In this document: positions 31,215 to 42,197 of the stretch, in pieces
Position numbering within the stretch: the stretch's first letter is position 1
Layout: each line of letters starts with the position of its first letter
From: Leishmania mexicana MHOM/GT/2001/U1103
Taxonomy: Eukaryota; Euglenozoa; Kinetoplastea; Trypanosomatida; Trypanosomatidae
DNA: 64,000 nt
Assembly (NCBI RefSeq): GCF_000234665.1
Contig: NC_018330.1
Coordinates: forward strand, 741,274 to 805,273
Direction: 5' to 3'
Notes under the pieces: generated by a model
What the model was told of the DNA's origin: nothing
What the model saw: the letters and a program-made list of their open reading frames with translations, nothing else
Database searches by the model: none
Made by a program: the position numbers and the translations under genes

Positions 31215-31378
31215 ACACGAGCGGCTCCCGCAGCTGGATCGGATGGGGACGAATGCGCCGAGCTCGCCTGACGGCCTCGGTGCATCTCTCCCTCTCTCCC
31301 CTTCGCACGCTGGTGAAGAACATGGGGCATCTATGTAGATGGATGTGTGTCTGTGTGTGTGCACGGTTGTGCGTGCGC
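31207..31378 (+). repeat. 172-base near-identical dispersed repeat, copy 2
   Basis: Second copy of 20219-20390, same orientation, one mismatch seen (31252). It lies in the 3' flank of the phosphatase gene. Sequence after its right end changes abruptly to AT-richer DNA. Confidence 0.85.
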
Positions 31379-31867
31379 TAAATAACCGCGAGTAAATTGT
31401 ACCATGCGATCGCTTAAGGTAAATTCCACAGCGAAAACACACAGAAAAAAGAAAAAAGGCACGCCAATCATGAAAGCGGCACGGCATATTACGCATGCAT
31501 GCGAGTCTGTGCGTGTATATACATCTGTGTTGTAGCGGCAGCGCTATCTTGTTCTTGATAGAGGACGCCTGGGCGCCGCCATCATCCCCCCGCCTCCTCC
31601 CGTGCCCTTCATGTGCTCGCACGCATGTGCGGCGCACAGGGGCGTGTCCCATCATCCCTCCTCTCGCTTCGTTTTCTGTGTCCATGAAGCAGAGGTATTG
31701 AAGAGGCGAAAGGGATAATGGTGGAGAGGGAGAGAGAGGCGCGACTCCTTCGAGCGTATCCTCTCTGTGCGTTCCGGCCTGCTTGTACGCACACGGATGA
31801 CGACACCAGTCCCGCCTACGTGTGTCTGCGTCTATTTGGACCCCCCTTTCAAGATGCGCATGGCATG

Positions 31868-31897
31868 CCCCCCCCCTCCCCCCCCCACACACACACA
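31868..31897 (+). repeat. Composite microsatellite: interrupted C run then (AC)n
   Basis: C run with one T, followed by AC units and a short A run. Third example of this arrangement in the window. Confidence 0.85.
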
Positions 31898-32016
31898 AAA
31901 ATCACCTCTCGACCATACGCGCTTTCTCGCATATCCCTCACATACGGGCCCTCTCCATCCGCCCTCTCTGGCTTTGCGTGCTGTGCTCAAACCCTGCCAC
32001 GCTTTCTTTCTCTACC

Positions 32017-32040
32017 CCTTTCCTTTCCTTTCCTTTCCTT
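32017..32040 (+). repeat. (CTTTC)n pentamer array
   Basis: Tandem five-base units of C and T, a perfect short array inside pyrimidine-rich UTR. Confidence 0.85.
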
Positions 32041-33480
32041 CGTCGCCGTTGATGGCGCATGTGGGGAGGGGCGCACACGTACCAGCGGATACAGCGCGCA
32101 CAGCCGAGAGAGAGAGACGCGGAAAGGAATTCACGACAACGAAGAAGCACAAGAAGAAAAGGGAGACAAAACGCGAAGAGGCGCACGGTCGATAGGGAGG
32201 GAAGCGACGCGAACACGACACGCAGAGAAAAGAAAAGGCGCCGCTTCTGGGCTTATCAGCAAGGCGCGACGCACCAAGAGCACCCGCGAGGCAGCAGACA
32301 AGTGCCTCCATTCCATTGGTACGGAACACAAACCCGCGCCGGCACACACACACACACACACACACGCCGGGCACTCACAACTGACAAAGCGCAGGGAAGA
32401 GGACCTACGTAGCTGTCAGGTAACTCGCAGACAAGACAGCTAGCTTAGTGCTGCGGCATTCCCCTACCTACTCCTGCTCTCCATCCCTTGAGCCGCTTTG
32501 GCGAGCCTTTGCAGGGTTTCGTTCGTTGCGCCTCCTTGGCGCGCGTGTGCTTGTAGCACGTTTCCATTGTCTTACGCGATCTCTCTCCCTCTGGCTGGCA
32601 CACATCAACCGTGCACATCATCTCACTCAGCGCTGCCTACCTTCTGTACAACTCTTTGCGTTCCTTCGGCTCAATCTTGTGTTCTGTATTTCACTTCGAC
32701 GACTACCACCGCTGAAGCTGCTGCTGCCACACCGGTCATCATTTTTTTTTCTTAGGTCTCTTTGCAGTGCGTACCCCACTTCCTCCCTTCGCTCTGTCTG
32801 CGTGCGCCGCGTTTCTGGGACTGTTGTGCGTTCGTATTTTCGCGTTCCTTGTCGTCGTCGTCTTCTGCTGCTGCTGCTGTGCATACGCCTCTCTCTCTTC
32901 CTTTTTACTTTTCTGTGGTCTCACCACTCTTCCGTTTTCCGAGGGCGCTCTTCTCCTTTACCTTCGTTTATTAGTGTTTTCTTCATACCTTTGCTGTGTT
33001 CTCGTGCTGCCCCCTCCCTCCCTCTCCGTCCGCGTGTGTGTGTGTGTGAGGAGCGCCCCGCTGTTGTCGTCGTCGCCGGGAGGGGAGAGGGCACAAGTGT
33101 CGTGGTGCTAAGTCTACGCTCTCGCTTCTTCGCTGAAGGTGTGCGTATGTGAGTGCGTGTGTACGTGTATGTGTGTGGGGGGCCTTTCTGATTTCCTCTG
33201 GCTTTTTCTGTAAAGTTTGGGCAATTCGCTGTTGCGTCCTTCCCCTCTGTGCACCTCTCCAACACCTCCGGTTGTACGCGTCCGTGCGTGGGGCACCGTT
33301 CCTCGGTGCTATTCTTCTACCTCGATCCGCTGCCTTGGCTCACGTTTTTCTGTCTGTTTAGCGTGTTTTGTACGCCTCGTCTGGTGTCAACCATTGCGAT
33401 CTTCCCTTTTCCCTGTTCTGTTTGGCCTTTGCACTCCGCCTGCTCTCTCGCCACCACAGCACAGCAGTTTATCTTTCACC

Positions 33481-33481
<1 letters not shown>

Positions 33482-33519
<38 letters not shown>
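33482..33519 (+). repeat. (AC)19 microsatellite
   Basis: Longest uninterrupted CA repeat of the window, in the UTR upstream of the kinase at 34704. Confidence 0.95.
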
Positions 33520-33521
<2 letters not shown>

Positions 33522-34179
33522 CACTACGCCAGTGTTGCCGCCCCTACTTCCCCTCCTCCTTTTCCACCCTCCTATCCTGCCATACGTCCGACTTCAGCAC
33601 ATTAGTCGCCGTGTAAGTGTGTGGCCGTCTGCGCCTTGTCCCCCTTGCCCCCTCCTTCCCATCCCCACCAGTTGTAGAACCTGCATTCATTGTACAGACC
33701 CACTTCACCAACAAGAGGGGGCTCACCCGCACACACAAAGCGAAACCGAAAGTTCCTGATCTCCTTCCCTCCTGTACTTCTCCCCCCTCCCCCTACACGA
33801 CGCTGGCGATCCCCCCACACGCCTAATCCGTTCGACCTTTATCTTGCCTTCGTGTTGCCATCGTTCTCTCTCTGTTTCGTTGCTGTTGTTGTTGCGTTTA
33901 TCGCCAGTGCCCTTGACCTCGTCCTGGCATACACACAGGTTGGCACAACAGCACCCCCCGCCCCGGGAGGTGCCCAGGAGTTTTGCGTCTCTGAACCGGT
34001 GTTCCATCTCGCTCTCTTCTTCCTCCTCCTCACCCTATTTCCCTCCCTCGTTCTCCGCTGGCTGCGCATCTATCTGTATCTGTATACACACACACACAGA
34101 CAGACAGACAGACCTCTCTCTTTATATATAATCTGTATAGCTCTATACATCTTCCTGCTCTCTCGCCTTGTACGCCTCT

Positions 34180-34184
<5 letters not shown>

Positions 34185-34211
<27 letters not shown>
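34185..34211 (+). repeat. (GT)13 microsatellite
   Basis: Simple GT repeat in the UTR about 500 bases before the kinase start. Confidence 0.95.
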
Positions 34212-34606
34212 GCTTTTGTGCACCCAATGGTGTGTACGCGTGTGCGCGTGTTTTCTTTTTCTTGGTTTTCCCTTCTTTCCCTTTTTTGAGAAGATTGTGA
34301 TTCCTCGCTTGCTCGATCTGCCCTGCCCTGCCCTGTTCTGTTCTGCCGTGCCCTTTCGTTGCTGTCTAATTGTTATTCTATATTTCTTTGTTGTCTTTTC
34401 CGCGTTCTGCCGTTTCGCTGGGTCTCCCCTCCCGCCCCAATTCTTCGTTGCCCACACATACCCACAGACAGACACACCGACACCGACACACACGCTGCAG
34501 CGCTCTTTCATCGCCGCCGTCTTGTTGCTGCTGCTACGGTCATCGTGCTCACTCGGTTGTGTTCTGCGCGCACTTCTTCTGACTTTCTCTCCTGTGCCAC
34601 GTCTCT

Positions 34607-34608
34607 AG
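34607..34608 (+). promoter_or_regulatory. Predicted spliced-leader trans-splice acceptor AG
   Basis: First AG after the pyrimidine-rich stretch at about 34571-34606. It leaves a 5' UTR of about 95 bases before the ATG at 34704. Confidence 0.5.
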
Positions 34609-34703
34609 AGGGTACGTCAGCGGGGGAGGGTCACTCTTCCGCGTGTCGGACCTTGTGAGCCACGCTTTCGTCGACTCTCTCTCTGTACGCGCACTGTGTA
34701 GCC

Positions 34704-37700
34704 ATGTCTAATATATCCCTGGATGGCGGGCACACCACCATACACAGCAACAACACATACCATGACGCCGCCAAGGAAGAGGGCCAACATCAGGAGCAGC
34801 AGAAGCTCTCCATGCCCGACAGCCACGCCGCCGTCGAGCGTATGGCGGCAGTGCAAGTTGTCGACCGGCTGCGCTGGTGGCGCACCCATCGTGTGCGTGA
34901 GCAGCCCATCCCAGTCGACCACTTTGTGCTGCGCGGCAGCTATGTCAACTACTCCTCGTTCGGCACGCGCCCCCTGGCTCCAGGTGTGGCGCGGCTGCTG
35001 CAAAGAGCACGCACCGTGCGGGCGCAGTACCTCCGCACGCAACAGCAGCCACAACCGGAGGCGCTACGGGAAAACCAACAAGTCTCCAGTCCGCTGATGG
35101 CCTCCACAGTGGGGGCATCCGCGTGCAGTGCTTCGAGTGAGCGACCGGGCAGCGATGCGAGGGAGGCGGAGCGCACCACGGGTTGTGTTTCAGAAGAGGA
35201 GGCGGGCCAGTGGGGCGAGTGCCACCAGCGGCAGCTCCGTGAGATGAATGATGATGCGAAGGAAAGGGTGAACAACAAGCGCCGAGCCGATGTCATCGCA
35301 TCCTGGCCGCGGTCGCCGCACCCCCTCAACGAGGATGCCATCGCCGGCCCCGAAGAGCCGGCGGGGGAGCGGGATTCTGCCACTGCGAATATTGCTCGCA
35401 CCTTACACGCGGCGCCAGGTTCAGCCGGCACCTCTCCACCTCTCGTCAGAGCAGCTTCTGGGTCTACTCAGGGTCTCGATACGCCTTCGTGTGCGTTGTA
35501 TGTTCCCTCGAAGCAGGAGGCGTGCGCCGCTGAGCGACTGCTCATGCTGTTCCGGCCGCGCGCCGCCTCGGCACCGCTGCGATCACGTCGGTATCGGTAC
35601 ACCGCAGGACACCTTGATGTCACCTCCAGTGAGTTCAGCGGTGAGCCCTCTCTTCAGCACGACTGGGGATTCGCGGAGGCCACTGGGCTGCACCATGAGC
35701 GCATGACGCGCGTCTCCGCCTCTGACGAGATAACGGATGTTCGCCGCGCCCCCGGCGCAGCCGAAGCCGTGATTGTTCTGCACCACGCCCCACGGCTCAT
35801 CTTGTACGAGAAGGGGTTGAACCCGAAGGCCGCACTGCGGGCTGCCCGCATCTCGTCGGACGCCATCGAAAGTCTCGACGGGGCCGCGGCGGAGAGCTCA
35901 GCAGAGATTTTCGCACTGAGGAACCTGCCCTTGTGCGCCTTTGAGCGCTTCTTTTATCAGCAGCAGCTCCGCGGACTGGCGGAGACGAGGCGGAGCCATA
36001 CGCCGGGGATGCGGTCAACATCGGCGACAGCGACAGACGCCAGCGCGGAGAGCGCTGGGGCCCCTGAAAGTGACACGGCTTCCGCTCCGACGGGTGCTGG
36101 TACTGCTGGGGGGGCAGACACCTCCGTGGACGACGACATCGTTGTGAATGGTGGTGGCGACGCACTCTTCTTCGGGTCGCCCTTGACGGCGACCTTAGCG
36201 TGCTCGCTGAAAACTGTTGTGCCACTGTCGTCGGCTGGGGCAGCTGCGACGCCTGGTGCCCGTGGCCGAGAAGGACGAGATGCTGCGGCCCGGCAAGCTG
36301 TACCGCGTCGCGGCCGTGGTCGAGACGACCGCAGCAGTCGAAGGAGAGGAGGCCGGGCAGCGCTGCGTGCTGTCTCAGTGCCGGTCCTACCGCCAGTGTA
36401 CAAGGGCGGATGCCCACAAATGACTCTCGCTGCATCACACCACCACCTCAGCTCCGATGCGCGGCTACAACAACCACATCAGAGCTCAAATCGTTCCTCT
36501 CCGATTCTCTCGGCGGGGCTGCGTTCCAGCAAGGTGCCGCAGGACGGTGCTCATCTGTGCCTCCGTGTGGGTGACCTGCAGGATGTGTACGTGTTCAACC
36601 CAGTGGTGGACATGATCGGCAAGGGTGCCTTCTCTAAGGTGTACGCTGCCGTTCCCATCCTTCGCGGAAAAGAGGGACTTCGGCGCTTCGCCTCGCCGCT
36701 GCTGCACAGGCAGGCGGCCCCCTGTGACAGCGACGAGCTCAGTGGCGGTGGTCCCCGAGAGGGGGGCAGGCGCGCTCCAATGGTTCGGAGGGTGAGCCCA
36801 GTGCGCCGCAATTCGTCCTCTCCCGCGGTGCGTGTGGACCCTGCCGCCGGGGTGGCTGTCGGCGACGCGGCCGGGCCACTGACAGATGATGAGGCGGCAA
36901 AGCGCAGACCGCACACTCGGTCACTGGCGGCATCTCTACACTCTATTCCCGTTGTTGCACTCAAGGTGATTCCGCGCAAGGCACGCCAGAAACCGAAGGC
37001 GGTGCCTGATTCGCTTGCCACCACGCCCTCCACTGCCGCTGCCGCGACAGGAGGCGCCGCTTCGAATGCGCAACGAGCAGCGCAGAACGACCAAAACAGC
37101 GTGCGCCGCGAACTCGTCGAGATTGAGCGCGAGGTTTCGATCCTGCGCAGTCTTCACCACACCGGCTGTTCGCAGTTCTTCGAGGCGATCCGCACCCCAG
37201 ATGCCTTCGTCATTGCAATGCGCGTCTTCCCTGGCAGCATGGATGCGCAGCGCTACCTCTCCCGCTACGGGGCACCGTCAGAGGCGCGGGCGGCACTGCT
37301 GCTCTTTCAGCTCGTCTCCACGATCCAGTACCTGCACACTAACTTTGGGCTCATCCACCGCGACATTAAGCTGGAGAACATTCTCCTTTCCGAGGCCGAC
37401 GCCGGTGTTCCCGACGCGCGCATCCGCGAGGTGCTTGGGCCGGCTTTGCACAAGTCCGATGCGTCAGCAATGATGGCCGAAGACAAGGATGACCGAAAAG
37501 ACTGCGCCTCGACGACGACCGCCGCTGAGACCCGGACAGTGGCACAGCACCGCTATTCGATGCTCTCTTGCAACGTGGCACGACTGCTGCGAGTGACCCT
37601 CATCGACTTTGGACTCGCTCGCCGCACCCGTGCAACTACCCTGTCACCGATCGTTGTCGCGTCGCGCGGGCGCGGTGCAGGAGCGCGACACGGCAGCCTG

Positions 37701-40037
37701 AGCGCGTCCATCACGTCCCCAACTCACCTTGCCTCTTTCCCACCCACCAGTGCATCCCTGGCTGCCGGCCACCCGCACGCCTCCCGCAACCCGAACAGCA
37801 ACAGCTACAGTGGCAGTCTCGGTTCGCCAGCGTCGCCAAGCGCAGGGTGTGCTGCTGGTGCAGTGACGGTCGCCAATGGCGGCAACAGCTCCAGGAACAG
37901 CTACACGCCGGCCAAACCGGCTCCACCGAGGCCGCCACTGCTCTGTCGGCCGCCCAGCGCGGCTGTCGGTGCTGGCACGGCACGCCTTGGGTCGAGTAAT
38001 GCGGGCATCACCGCCATGGAGCGGAGCACGCCGTGTGTTGGTATGCCTTCGCCGATGCCGTCCACGGCGAACATGTTTACCCGCTTTCTCGACCTCGAGG
38101 AGGAGATGGATGAAGAGGAAAACGGCGGCGCAGCGAGCGCATTGAACACGACCGCCAATACAGTCACGAAAGTTGGTGACCTTGGCCGAGATAGTCGACA
38201 GGACATGGCCGAGAGCGAGGACAACAGCGGCGCCTTCAGCACCGACGTGAGCGCGTCGGAGACAGACTACGAGTCGGAAGGCGGCAGCACAGCTGAACCA
38301 AAGGAAGAGAGTGCACCGAACGGGGAGGAGCACCGCGAATCAGGAGCACATCAGGAGCATTTGGCGCGCAGTGCACTCATGTCTCCCAGCGTGCTGAGAG
38401 CGCAGCCACAGACACCATCAGGATCAGCGATAATAGTGTCGCCTCCTCTGCCTTCGACCCCGCTGCTCCTGTCCGGCACCACCACTTTCACCCTCGATCA
38501 CTTCAACGCGGAAAACAGTAGCAGCGGCTGCAACACCAGCGGCTTCGCTGCAGGCGGTGCTGGTCTGCGCAGCAGATGTGGTAGCTGCATCTACACCTCC
38601 CATCAGCAGCTGCCACCGACGCCTCCGGTCGTCGCGGCTGGTGTGAGCTTGGCGCCGGATGACACCGAGGCAACACTGCTGCTCACTCCGTGTGGCACAG
38701 AGAAGTACCTCCCGCCCGAGGTGCTGTCTTGGATCCTGGAGCACGGCTGGGCGCGGCGCTCGACGACGGTCGGTCTCGCCCGCGCCATGGACCTGTATGC
38801 GATTGGCATCGTTGCATACGTGCTGCTCAGCGGCTGCTTTCCCTTCAACGCATCCTCCCGGGCAACGCTGCTTCAGCAGCAGCAGCGGGTGCCACGGTGC
38901 AACAGCGCTCGCTGGGCTGGCGTGAGCAGTGCAGCCATTTCATTCGTGCAGCGGTTGCTAGAGCCGAACCCGCGGAAGCGTATGACGGCGAAGGAGGCTC
39001 TTGAGCATCCGTTCCTGAACGAGGCCCGTCAGCTTGCCGAGAAGCTGTCGCTCGTGCCACACGGAGAGGGAGAGGAGGCGTCACACCCGTCGCCTTGTCG
39101 GGACGGTAGTCACATGGACAACAACTATCGCCACAGCAGCAGCAGCACGGGTCGCCACTTCGAAGACGACACCAACGCGCATGCGTGGTCGCACTGGGCC
39201 ACTAACACCACGGCAACGGCTAACTTGCCGCGCTCTGCGCTGTCGCCGACGCACCCCGACCACACGCACTCTGGTGCTGCGATCGAGAGGACGTCGACCC
39301 AGCCGAGTAGCAGCGTGAGCCTCGCCGTCTACGACTCTCAGCGCCCCCACGCCGGTGGTCCGTGCAAGCTGGCGGCAGCAAATGACCTATCACCGCTGAG
39401 CACCAGCAACAGCAGCGGTGCACACCACAGCGGCGCCGACGGTAGCGGCGAGCCGCTACGTCACGTGGAGGGTGGCACTGCGCCAACTGCAACGAGCGCC
39501 AGCAGTGGATGCCATCTGTCCGACGCACCCTGCGTGTGCCGCAGCAGTAACGAGCACGAGGAAGATGATGTGCGCGCCTCCGTTACATGTGATGGGCCTG
39601 GAAAGGTGCAGGCACTGCTGCAGGCTTGCCAGGAGAGTCCATACCTGACAAAACCACCGGTACCTGTCACGCCGACGCTGGCCAAACCGTGCACGGGAAC
39701 GCTGGCAAGGGCAGCAGCGATCGAGCTGCCCACCCCCTCCTCATCGGCGGCGCATCCAGTGAGACCCTTACCGTCTTCGACTCTTCCTTTCACGGCGACA
39801 GGCACGGCAATGTCTGCCGACGGCGGCCGGACGGAGGGGACGACGACGCCAGGCTTAGAATCTGCCGCAGCAGGATCATCGGCACGAGTGCTGGTGCCAG
39901 GCACTAAGGATGCAGCACTCGCAACTCGGTCTGCTTCTCTTTCGCCAGCCGCTACAGCCAGCACTGCGAGGGCCACGGAGGGTGGCGGAGCCGACTTATT
40001 CGAGTCTCTCTACAACAACATCATGTCCAGCGACTGA
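34704..40037 (+). CDS. Ser/Thr protein kinase, CAMK-like, with a ~370-residue activation-segment insertion (1777 residues)
   Basis: All catalytic elements are intact: glycine loop IGKGAFSKVYA from I638, VALK lysine K754, C-helix E810, catalytic loop HRDIKLEN with D887 and K889, DFG with D968, PPE ending at E1339, D1363 in MDLYAIGIVAY and a conserved subdomain XI before HPFL. HRDIKLEN and the LLSGCFPF segment resemble CAMK-group kinases. The remarkable point is the span from DFG to PPE, 371 residues where about 20-30 are usual; it is Ser/Ala/Gly-rich with one strongly acidic stretch. A ~100-residue insertion also separates the glycine loop from the lysine. The ~620-residue N-terminal and ~430-residue C-terminal extensions are low-complexity and Ser/Thr-rich, good phosphorylation targets. 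No membrane segment or calmodulin-binding helix was recognised. The ATG at 34704 is the first in frame. Confidence 0.92.
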   Translation: MSNISLDGGHTTIHSNNTYHDAAKEEGQHQEQQKLSMPDSHAAVERMAAVQVVDRLRWWRTHRVREQPIPVDHFVLRGSYVNYSSFGTRPLAPGVARLLQRARTVRAQYLRTQQQPQPEALRENQQVSSPLMASTVGASACSASSERPGSDAREAERTTGCVSEEEAGQWGECHQRQLREMNDDAKERVNNKRRADVIASWPRSPHPLNEDAIAGPEEPAGERDSATANIARTLHAAPGSAGTSPPLVRAASGSTQGLDTPSCALYVPSKQEACAAERLLMLFRPRAASAPLRSRRYRYTAGHLDVTSSEFSGEPSLQHDWGFAEATGLHHERMTRVSASDEITDVRRAPGAAEAVIVLHHAPRLILYEKGLNPKAALRAARISSDAIESLDGAAAESSAEIFALRNLPLCAFERFFYQQQLRGLAETRRSHTPGMRSTSATATDASAESAGAPESDTASAPTGAGTAGGADTSVDDDIVVNGGGDALFFGSPLTATLACSLKTVVPLSSAGAAATPGARGREGRDAAARQAVPRRGRGRDDRSSRRRGGRAALRAVSVPVLPPVYKGGCPQMTLAASHHHLSSDARLQQPHQSSNRSSPILSAGLRSSKVPQDGAHLCLRVGDLQDVYVFNPVVDMIGKGAFSKVYAAVPILRGKEGLRRFASPLLHRQAAPCDSDELSGGGPREGGRRAPMVRRVSPVRRNSSSPAVRVDPAAGVAVGDAAGPLTDDEAAKRRPHTRSLAASLHSIPVVALKVIPRKARQKPKAVPDSLATTPSTAAAATGGAASNAQRAAQNDQNSVRRELVEIEREVSILRSLHHTGCSQFFEAIRTPDAFVIAMRVFPGSMDAQRYLSRYGAPSEARAALLLFQLVSTIQYLHTNFGLIHRDIKLENILLSEADAGVPDARIREVLGPALHKSDASAMMAEDKDDRKDCASTTTAAETRTVAQHRYSMLSCNVARLLRVTLIDFGLARRTRATTLSPIVVASRGRGAGARHGSLSASITSPTHLASFPPTSASLAAGHPHASRNPNSNSYSGSLGSPASPSAGCAAGAVTVANGGNSSRNSYTPAKPAPPRPPLLCRPPSAAVGAGTARLGSSNAGITAMERSTPCVGMPSPMPSTANMFTRFLDLEEEMDEEENGGAASALNTTANTVTKVGDLGRDSRQDMAESEDNSGAFSTDVSASETDYESEGGSTAEPKEESAPNGEEHRESGAHQEHLARSALMSPSVLRAQPQTPSGSAIIVSPPLPSTPLLLSGTTTFTLDHFNAENSSSGCNTSGFAAGGAGLRSRCGSCIYTSHQQLPPTPPVVAAGVSLAPDDTEATLLLTPCGTEKYLPPEVLSWILEHGWARRSTTVGLARAMDLYAIGIVAYVLLSGCFPFNASSRATLLQQQQRVPRCNSARWAGVSSAAISFVQRLLEPNPRKRMTAKEALEHPFLNEARQLAEKLSLVPHGEGEEASHPSPCRDGSHMDNNYRHSSSSTGRHFEDDTNAHAWSHWATNTTATANLPRSALSPTHPDHTHSGAAIERTSTQPSSSVSLAVYDSQRPHAGGPCKLAAANDLSPLSTSNSSGAHHSGADGSGEPLRHVEGGTAPTATSASSGCHLSDAPCVCRSSNEHEEDDVRASVTCDGPGKVQALLQACQESPYLTKPPVPVTPTLAKPCTGTLARAAAIELPTPSSSAAHPVRPLPSSTLPFTATGTAMSADGGRTEGTTTPGLESAAAGSSARVLVPGTKDAALATRSASLSPAATASTARATEGGGADLFESLYNNIMSSD

Positions 40038-40882
40038 TGCGGAGCGGGCTTCTCCTCCTCACGCGCGCTACACGTGCCTGCTTCCCATTCTCGCTCTGTT
40101 TTTGCGTAGAGGTGCTGTGCTAGGGTGTTTGGCGAACATCTGCCTGCTTGTCCTGAGTGCGCTTGTGTGACTCTCACGGTGTTTTTTGTCCATGTAGATG
40201 AACGTGCTTTGACTGGCATGATGCTAGCTTTTCGATATGGCGCGTCTGCGGCGAATTCTAGAGACGTGGCGTTCTCCTGGAGGAGATGTGGAGGGGCTCG
40301 CTGAGCAGAGACACGCGGAAGAGGCGTCGAGGGCCGTACTCCGTCTCTCCTCGCTTTTTTATTTGTTGTTCTGTGTTGCTTTTCCTTTCTCTCTCTTCCC
40401 ATTGTGTTGTGCGATGTGCCGGTGTCCGTGGTCGCTTCGTCGCTCTCGTCCCCGTCCTCCCTCCGTCCTCTTGTTGTTGTTCCCTTCTTGCTGGAGGGTC
40501 GTGCTCGTCTTCCCTTTTCTTCTTTCGCGGTGTACATTCTGTGTGTGTCTCTCTCTGTGTATGTGTGTGTATGTGCGTGTGCCATCGTCATCTCTCGAGT
40601 TTCTACTTTCGCTTTCGCTTGCGTCTTTTCCATTGTCTTGCCTTGCTCCTCCTCCTACATCTCTTACCCCTCCCCTCCCCTCCCATGTCCGTTTTTTCTC
40701 TACGAGGTCTACCCTCCTCATCTTCTTGACGGCTGAGTGCACATGTGCCCCCTCCCTGCGGATTGCGTGTGCGGAGGTGTTTCTGCTGTTTCTCGTTCTT
40801 GGGCAGCGTCGCCCCTCCTCCCTCCCTTTTCCCTTCCCTCCCCTCCCCTCCCGACACACACACACACACATACACGCGCGCG

Positions 40883-40900
40883 TATATATATATATATATA
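40883..40900 (+). repeat. (TA)9 microsatellite
   Basis: Simple TA repeat just after a (CA)n and an alternating CG stretch in UTR sequence. Confidence 0.9.
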
Positions 40901-42195
40901 CATAGGGCGAGTGGATGTGTCTGTGTCGGTGCGCGCGCGGGTTTCTGTGCGTCTGTGTGCATCCTTTTCTTTCCTGCCCGTCTCTCTTCCTCTTTCTCCC
41001 CCACTGTACCGGCGCTATCATGTCTTGCCTTGGCGGAGGGGAACTTCGACAGGCGCAAGCGGCCGACGGCGATAATGCTCAGCCAAGGCACCAGCTGTAC
41101 TTGGGTGTGCCTCTCTCTCTGTGCGTATCCGTGCGTCCTTCGGTCCTGTCCCCCTCCCCCTCCCCCGCCGTGTATGGCATGCGCCTATGTACGTATGTGT
41201 ATGTCTGCACGTGCTAGGGCAGGTGCGTATGTGTGTGTGTGTGGAAGAGGCCCATGCTGCTTAGAAACGCGGCCAGGTGTCTCAGCATGTATATTCCAGC
41301 GAGAGGAGCACACTGCAGCAGGGGGGAGGGAGAGAGCCAGCGAGAGAGGTGCCGCACATTCCTCCACTCCTCCACATCAACGTTGCTCTTGTACGCGCAT
41401 GCGATAGAAAAGGGACCGGACATGCACGCCCCCTCCCCTCTCCCTCCCTGCTCACCGATCCACAGGTTATGTATTCACGGAAGCGAAAGAGTGAAGGTGT
41501 CACTGCCTCACCGGGGGCAAAACTCCATCATGATGCAAGCCTATGACCAATCCGAAGAAGGAGCGAATGGGAGACGATGAAAGACGCCATCGCCTGCTTT
41601 GGTGTTGCGTTCAGGGTTCAGTGACCACTGCGCGTACCAGAGGTGGGCGCCGTATTCCACACACAGAGTTGTGTGCAGCGGGCAGGGAGGGGCTTTTGCT
41701 TCCACTCGAGCCTGCCCGACATCCGCCAGAAGGGACCACCGCGGAGAAGACGCTGGGGCTGGATGTGCTTCATCCACCATCTCTGCATTGTCATTGTGCT
41801 GCTGCACGTGGTGGCGCCTCTGCGCTTCCATGCCCCCTCCCCCCTCCCCTGCTCCTTCCATTGACCTGAGGACACACGCACCCAATCATCCCTAACCCTC
41901 CACGACACCACAGCTCTCTCTCTCTCCCCGACCTCTCTATGGTTATCGGCATCAACAACGAGTCGTGCCCACGACCGCCCACCCGCTCCCGCTCCCTTCC
42001 ACTCGCGAATTCACTCATCATCGGCAGCAGGAGTAGGATTGGCTGCATATCTTTTTTTTCTTTCTATTCTCTCCTCCTCTCCGCCTCTCTCTCTGCGTGC
42101 GCGTGTGTGTGCGTGTGTGCTGGCCGTCGAGTTGGTGCAGGCCTGCTCTCACCCCCCCATCTTCCTCCCTCTCCTTCTCTTCTCCTTCGCTTCGC

Positions 42196-42197
42196 AG
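42196..42197 (+). promoter_or_regulatory. Predicted spliced-leader trans-splice acceptor AG
   Basis: It follows one of the clearest pyrimidine tracts of the window (about 42145-42194). It leaves a 5' UTR of about 119 bases before the ATG at 42317. Confidence 0.65.

Larger units (their letters stand above)
30290..34703 (+). other. Long intergenic/UTR region, 4.4 kb
   Basis: It contains the second copy of the 172-base repeat (31207-31378), an A-rich stretch just after it (about 31379-31500), a poly-C/(CA)n composite (31868-31897), a (CTTTC)n array (32017-32040) and (CA)n or (GT)n runs at 32343-32366, 33482-33519 and 34185-34211. Frames of up to 376 residues on both strands are Cys/Arg/His-Thr low-complexity shadows. 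I support no gene. Confidence 0.6.

Noticed and set aside
30768..31898. 376-residue open frame on the minus strand
   Set aside because: It runs antisense through repeats and CA tracts, is full of Cys/Val and His-Thr low-complexity runs, and includes the antisense of the 172-base repeat.
32448..33152. 234-residue open frame on the + strand
   Set aside because: Leu/Phe/Ser/Arg-rich translation of pyrimidine-rich UTR, overlapping several equally good frames. The hydrophobic runs come from C/T-rich DNA.
33482..33519. CA/GT arrays as CRISPR-like or functional tandem repeats
   Set aside because: These are simple dinucleotide microsatellites with no spacers, common in Leishmania UTRs.
41500..41870. 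Possible fourth SIDER-like copy upstream of the giant gene
   Set aside because: A few short words resemble SIDER-like sequence, but I could not align them in order with copies A, B or C.
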